Below, one piece after another: positions 59,802-64,000 of a stretch of 64,000 nt of DNA (position 1 is its first letter; each line of letters opens with the position of its first letter). The DNA is taken from contig NC_134138.1 in assembly GCF_033958435.1 (NCBI RefSeq), positions 265,027,798 to 265,091,797 on the forward strand. The letters run 5' to 3'. Both the position numbers and the translations under genes were made by a program. The notes beneath the pieces were generated by a model. The model was not told where the DNA came from and made no database searches. It saw only the letters and a program-made list of their open reading frames with translations. Origin of the DNA: Carettochelys insculpta. Lineage: Eukaryota; Chordata; Testudines; Carettochelyidae.

Positions 59802-60404
59802 AAAAAAAAGTCAGTATCATTCAGAGATGTATTAGCAGGAGTGTTGTAAGCAACACACCAGAAGTGATTCTTCTGCTCTAGTCTGCACTGATTAGACTTC
59901 GAATTCATTGTGTCCAGTTCTGGGCACCACATTTCAGGAAAGATGTGGACAAATTGGGGAAAAAAATCCAGGGAAGAGCAACAATAATGATTAAAAGTCT
60001 AGAAAATGTGACCTGTGAGAGAAGATTGAAAAGACTGGCTTGGTTTAGTCTCGTAAAGAGAAGACTGAGAAGGGATGTGATCACAGTTCTCAAGGACCTA
60101 AAAGTTTGTTACAAGGGGGAAAGAGAAAAATTGTTCTTTTAACCTCTGAGGAGAGAACAAGAACCAATAGGCTTAAATTGCAGCAAGGGAGATTTAGGAT
60201 GAATGTTAGGGAAAAAATTCCTGTCAGGGTGGTTAAACGCTGGAATAAATTGTCTAGAGAGGTTTCCATCATTGGAGACTTTTAAGCACAGATTAGACAA
60301 CCACCCGTTGGGGATGGTCTAGACAATATTTAGTCCTGCCATTATTGCAGGGGATTGGACTACACGACCTGTCAAGGTCCCTTCCAGATCTATGATTATA
60401 TGAC
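59802..60404 (+). pseudogene. CR1 LINE 3' fragment
   Basis: Plus strand: SIIQRCISRSVVSNTPEVIL, CVQFWAPHFRKDVDKLGKK (with frame change), RATIMIKSLENVTCERRLKR, LAWFSLVKRRLRRDVITVLK, then the CR1 tail ending ATCTATGATTATATGAC. This is the C-terminal part of the RT/thumb region plus 3' UTR, truncated at 5' as is usual for CR1. Stops and a frameshift are present. Confidence 0.9.
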
Positions 60405-60410
60405 ACTATT

Positions 60411-61419
60411 GGCTGCGTCTACACGTGCACGCTACTTCGAAGTAGCGGCACCAACTTCGAAATAGCGCCCGTCACGTCTACACGCGTCGGGCGCTATTTC
60501 GAAGTTAACTTCGACGTTAGGCGGCGAGACGTCGAAGTCGCTAACCTCATGAGGAGATAGGAATAGCGCCCTACTTCGACGTTCAACGTCGAAGTAGGGA
60601 CAGTGTAGACGATCCGCGTCCCGCAACGTCGAAATTGCTGGGTCCTCCATGGCGGCCATCAGCTGGGGGGTTGAGAGATGCTCTCTCTCCAGCCCCTGCG
60701 GGGCTCTATGGTCACCGTGGGCAGCAGCCCTTAGCCCAGGGCTTCTGGCTGCTGCTGCGGCAGCTGGGGATCCATGCTGCAGGCACAGGGTCTGTAACCA
60801 GTTGTCAGCTCTGTGTATCTTGTGTTGTTTAGTGCAACTGTGTCTGGGAGGGGCCCTTTAAGGGAGCGGCTTGCTGTTGAGTCCGCCCTGTGACCCTGTC
60901 TGCAGCTGTGCCTGGCACCCTTATTTCGATGTGTGCTACTTTGGCGTGTAGACGTACCCTCGCAGCGCCTATTTCGATGTGGTGCCGCGCAACGTCGAAG
61001 TTGAACGTCGACGTTGCCAGCCCTGGAGGACTTGTAGCCGTTATTCATCGAAATAGCCTATTTCGATGTCACTACATGTAGTTCATGTTCAACTTCGACG
61101 TGCTGCTGCCCACGGTGACCATAGAGCCCCGCAGGGGCTGGAGAGAGAGCATCTCTCAACCCCCCAGCTGATGGCCGCCATGGAGGACCCGGCAATTTCG
61201 ACGTTGCGGGACACGGATCGTCTACACGGTCCCTACTTCGACGTTGAACGTCGAAGTAGGGCGCTATTCCGATCTCCTCATGAGGTTAGTGACTTCGACG
61301 TCTCGCCGCCTAATGTCGAAGTTAACTTCGAAATAGCACCCGACGCGTGTAGCCGCGACGGGCGCTATTTCGAAGTTAGTGCCACTACTTCGAAGTAGCG
61401 TGCACGTGTAGACACAGCT
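60411..61419. mobile_element. Composite 711-type Harbinger element with 320-bp inverted arms
   Basis: 60411 to about 61075 is a minus-oriented 711-type copy. From about 61080 the sequence switches to the plus-oriented right half of the same element, ending GCACGTGTAGACACAGCT at 61419. The arms 60411-60727 and 61102-61419 are near-identical inverted repeats, and the two outer ends are both 'right' ends. The spacer (60728-61101) is the left half of the minus copy, with its own terminal repeat lost. Left-flank triplet ATT and right-flank TAT do not give a clean TSD. Confidence 0.9.
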
Positions 61420-61422
61420 TAT

Positions 61423-61813
61423 GACTGTGTCTACCCTTGCCCCCTTCTTTGAAGGGGGCCTGGCAAAAAAGGGTGATGGGAGATTACTAACGAAGTGCTG
61501 TGATGCATATGCAGCACTGAATTAGGCAAATTCTCCCCCACAGCAACATCCAAGTGTCAAACTTCCAAATGCTGGCATGCTGGGTAGCCACGGGCACGTC
61601 GAAGTGCCCACACCACTGAAGTGCCTATGCGACTTCGAAGTGCCTGCGGCTACATGGCATGCCGGTACTCTGAAGTTTGACACTTTGAAGTTGCCACAGG
61701 GGAGAATTTGCCTAATGAAGTGCTGCATATGCACCGCAGCACTTCATTGGTAATCGCCCATCACCCTGTATGCTATGCCCCCTTCAAAGAAAGGGACAAG
61801 TGTAGACCCAGCC
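61423..61813. mobile_element. Fold-back Harbinger-like MITE (391 bp)
   Basis: Ends GACTGTGTCTACCC and GTGTAGACCCAGCC, with TSD TAT on both sides (61420-61422, 61814-61816). Long arms are mirrored (GAAGTGCTGTGATGCATATG / CATATGCACCGCAGCACTTC; CCTAATGAAGTGCTG). It abuts the composite element directly, its left TSD being the first three bases after that element. Confidence 0.88.
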
Positions 61814-62004
61814 TATGAGTCAGCTTTCAGCAGGTGTACAGTATATGAAGCCAGCACTTACACCTGTCTCTCGGCAATATGGGGACTGCTTCTGCCACTT
61901 TTAGCCATGTGAGTCAACCTTCCTCAAGGGAGGAGTTCCACTGAAGTCAAAGGATGACTCGTACCAGATTTAGGGTTGCCAGACTGAGCTGACTGATTGT
62001 TTAC

Positions 62005-62185
62005 AAAACTCAGGCTCTGGCTCCACTACAGAGTTATAGCGGCAGTGCTGAGCGAATGGGAGAGAGCTCTCCATTGACTTAATTACTCCAGCCCCATGAA
62101 TGGCAGGAGTTATGTCAGCAGGAGAAGTGCTGCACTGGCGTTTAGGTCAGTGTAACTTACATTGCTTAGGGGTGGGGGGGGCGGG
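62005..62185 (+). repeat. Remnant of a DNA element (GCGGCAGTGCTGAGCG type)
   Basis: CTCCACTACAGAGTTATAGC, GGGAGAGAGCTCTCC and TTTAGGTCAGTGTAACTTAC resemble a palindromic DNA transposon family that I recall from turtle sequence. Ends are not clear and TSDs were not found. Confidence 0.45.
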
Positions 62186-63795
62186 GAGGCAGTGCTCCCG
62201 GTAAGCTGAGCACTTAGACAACTACCCAGAAGACAGTCAGGTGCTACTCAGATGATTTGCCGAGTTTACCCAGCCATCCGCAGTGGGCAGCATGTGTTTC
62301 TATTGGTGGTGCACGTCTGCACATGTCTTGGTGAACAGAACAAAATTCATTCTGCTCATGCCTGGTAGTGGGAGTGGTATGTGGCCCAGTGAAATCTAAC
62401 AGCCAGAGGAATAACCAAGGAAGTGCTGGAGGAGCAGAAACTGATACATATGGTGCAGTGCGGGAGGGGTGTGGGTTCGGATTTTATGACCTAGATAGCA
62501 TGTTAATGTCGAAGTCCTATGACTCCCTGTTTTTTATATTGTAGCTCAAAGTTCATCCACCTCCAAGACTACCCCACTAGTCTCTTGGAGCAACACACCA
62601 AGCGGAGGACTAGGGATACAGCAATCCCGCTCTCAGAATTCAACTCATTCACACAAAGAGAGGGGGCAGAAGCACTGGCAACACTGAGCACCGCTGCTTG
62701 TGGCTCTGACTCTGGAGCTAGTCAGAAACAGTTTCCAACACCAGTTTATGTTGCCAATACCTCCTGATTTGGCTTCAGACCTGGAAATAGGACTGAACCA
62801 TCTCTGATCGTCCATCAGTCAAGGGATGATGTATGTCCATGTTAATCCTCCCAGAATGGTCCGCAGCATGTGATGGGCTGGTACAAAACCCTGCAATTCA
62901 GACATCACATTCATGTCAGATCCCCTACAATGAATCAGGTCTTACCTCTTAACTCCAAGGTTTGTCATGGACAACTGCTTTGCCTCCTCCAGGATTCTCT
63001 CCTGTGGGAACCGACAGGCTCCATTCCCCGCCCCCCCGCCCCAGTCCTGACCAATGTCTACACAAAGCCTTTGAAGAAGCTAGTGAGACAGCATGAACTG
63101 AAGTGTCAAAGCACCACAAGGAGCACACCCAGCTCTGTGTCACCTTTATGACAACAGAAAACAGCTCCATCTCCAAGCTCTCTCAGAGCGACAGTGGGAG
63201 GAAGAGCAGCTGGGTGCAGCTGAAGCTGGAACAGATTAAGGTGATGCCAGTGGGAAAAGGAAACCTCTCTGATAAACTCCTGTGGTCCAAAGCAATCCCA
63301 TCCACGGAGAGCATCTGCCCTCTGACCACCTCATGGGTGCACAGCTCTGCCACCCTCTCAGAGTCCAGACAGTCTTTGGGCACTCAAATAGTAACAAAAG
63401 TCGCTCCTAGTTCCAGGAACAGCTGGCCAGACAATTGTGCCTGAGCCTATCAAATGAACATCTGGCCACGTGGAGCTGAGCTGTGGGACGTGGCAGCTGG
63501 ACTATTGCAGTTTATGCAGTCATCCATTTTATTTAGGAATGAGTCCCCTGCCCTGAAGTAGCTCACCTGCTCAGCAACACCAACTGTTGGGAATATGCTG
63601 AATAGGGAATGCAGCTCAGGGCCACTCTCCTGATATGCAGAGCCCTGAGTGGGACTGATCCTGATGACCTGAGAGCACTCTCTCTTCCTCACTCTCCCTA
63701 CAGCAGCTACATTCCACCGTAACAATGGTCGGCCAGTACACATAACCTTGTAACCATGAGAGTCTGTTTCACAATAGTCTGCAAAAAGCCATTAT
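62186..63795. other. Non-coding, no gene recognised
   Basis: Frames of up to 113 codons (63103-63444, +; 62870-63151, +) contain no domain I recognise. The last three bases TAT are the flank of the next element. Confidence 0.45.
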
Positions 63796-64000
63796 GGCCG
63801 CGTCTACATGTGCACGCTACTTCGAAGTAGCGGCGCCAAGTTCGAAATAGCGCCCGTCACGGATACACGTGTTGGGCGCTATTTCGAACTTGAAATTGAC
63901 ATTAAGTGGCGAGATGTCGAAGTCGCTAACCCCATGAGGGGATGGGAATAGTGCCCTGCTTCGAAGTTGAACGTCGAAGTAGGGCACGTGTAGCTGATCA
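63796..64000 (-). mobile_element. 711-type Harbinger element, cut by the window end
   Basis: Starts GGCCGCGTCTACATGTGCAC, then GCTACTTCGAAGTAGCGGC and GGGCGCTATTTCGAACTTG, matching the right end of the 711-bp family in minus orientation. It continues past the window edge. Confidence 0.88.

Overview
This looks like non-coding DNA from an amniote, most likely a turtle. The sequence is rich in CR1 retrotransposons with typical 3' ends, MIR-like remnants and young PIF/Harbinger and hAT DNA transposons. No host gene, rRNA or intact tRNA is recognisable, and I cannot name the species. Almost every open frame with a recognisable product belongs to a mobile element, and all of them are damaged. Boundaries and target-site duplications (TSDs) were read by eye.

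The dominant theme is a cluster of about twenty DNA elements with related ~14-bp ends (GGCTACGTCTACAC and close variants). Most are flanked by 3-bp TSDs, although their interiors fall into at least six unrelated groups: 711-bp TTCGA-rich elements, long fold-back palindromes, TGTTGACA-rich elements and others. One copy, 48293-51899, carries genes: a spliced PIF/Harbinger DDE transposase on the + strand and a convergent spliced Myb/SANT-like gene on the - strand. The 711-bp copies at 5713, 11557, 41175, 60411 and 63796 look like internal-deletion derivatives of it.

Layout: 2.4-6.4 kb, four short DNA elements; 9.0-10.0 kb, a CR1; 10.4-14.6 kb, APE-type LINE remains of two or more lineages, one interrupted by two Harbinger-like elements; 17.5-18.7 kb, an old CR1; 22.9 kb, a 208-bp hAT element with perfect 8-bp TSDs; 27.4-34.1 kb, a hAT transposon with perfect 8-bp TSDs, split by a ~4-kb LINE whose 5' part is inverted (twin-priming structure, 9-bp TSDs); 37.3-39.1 kb, a CR1; 41.2 kb, a 711-type copy; 48.3-52.3 kb, the gene-bearing Harbinger and an adjacent fold-back; 52.6-61.8 kb, densely packed and nested elements, including a hAT inside a fold-back, one element inside another of its own family, and a composite with ~320-bp inverted arms. 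The stretches between hold no gene I can support.

The nesting gives a relative order. LINEs and CR1s form an older layer, the hAT at 27.4 kb was later hit by the twin-primed LINE, and Harbinger-like elements inserted into LINE code and into one another.
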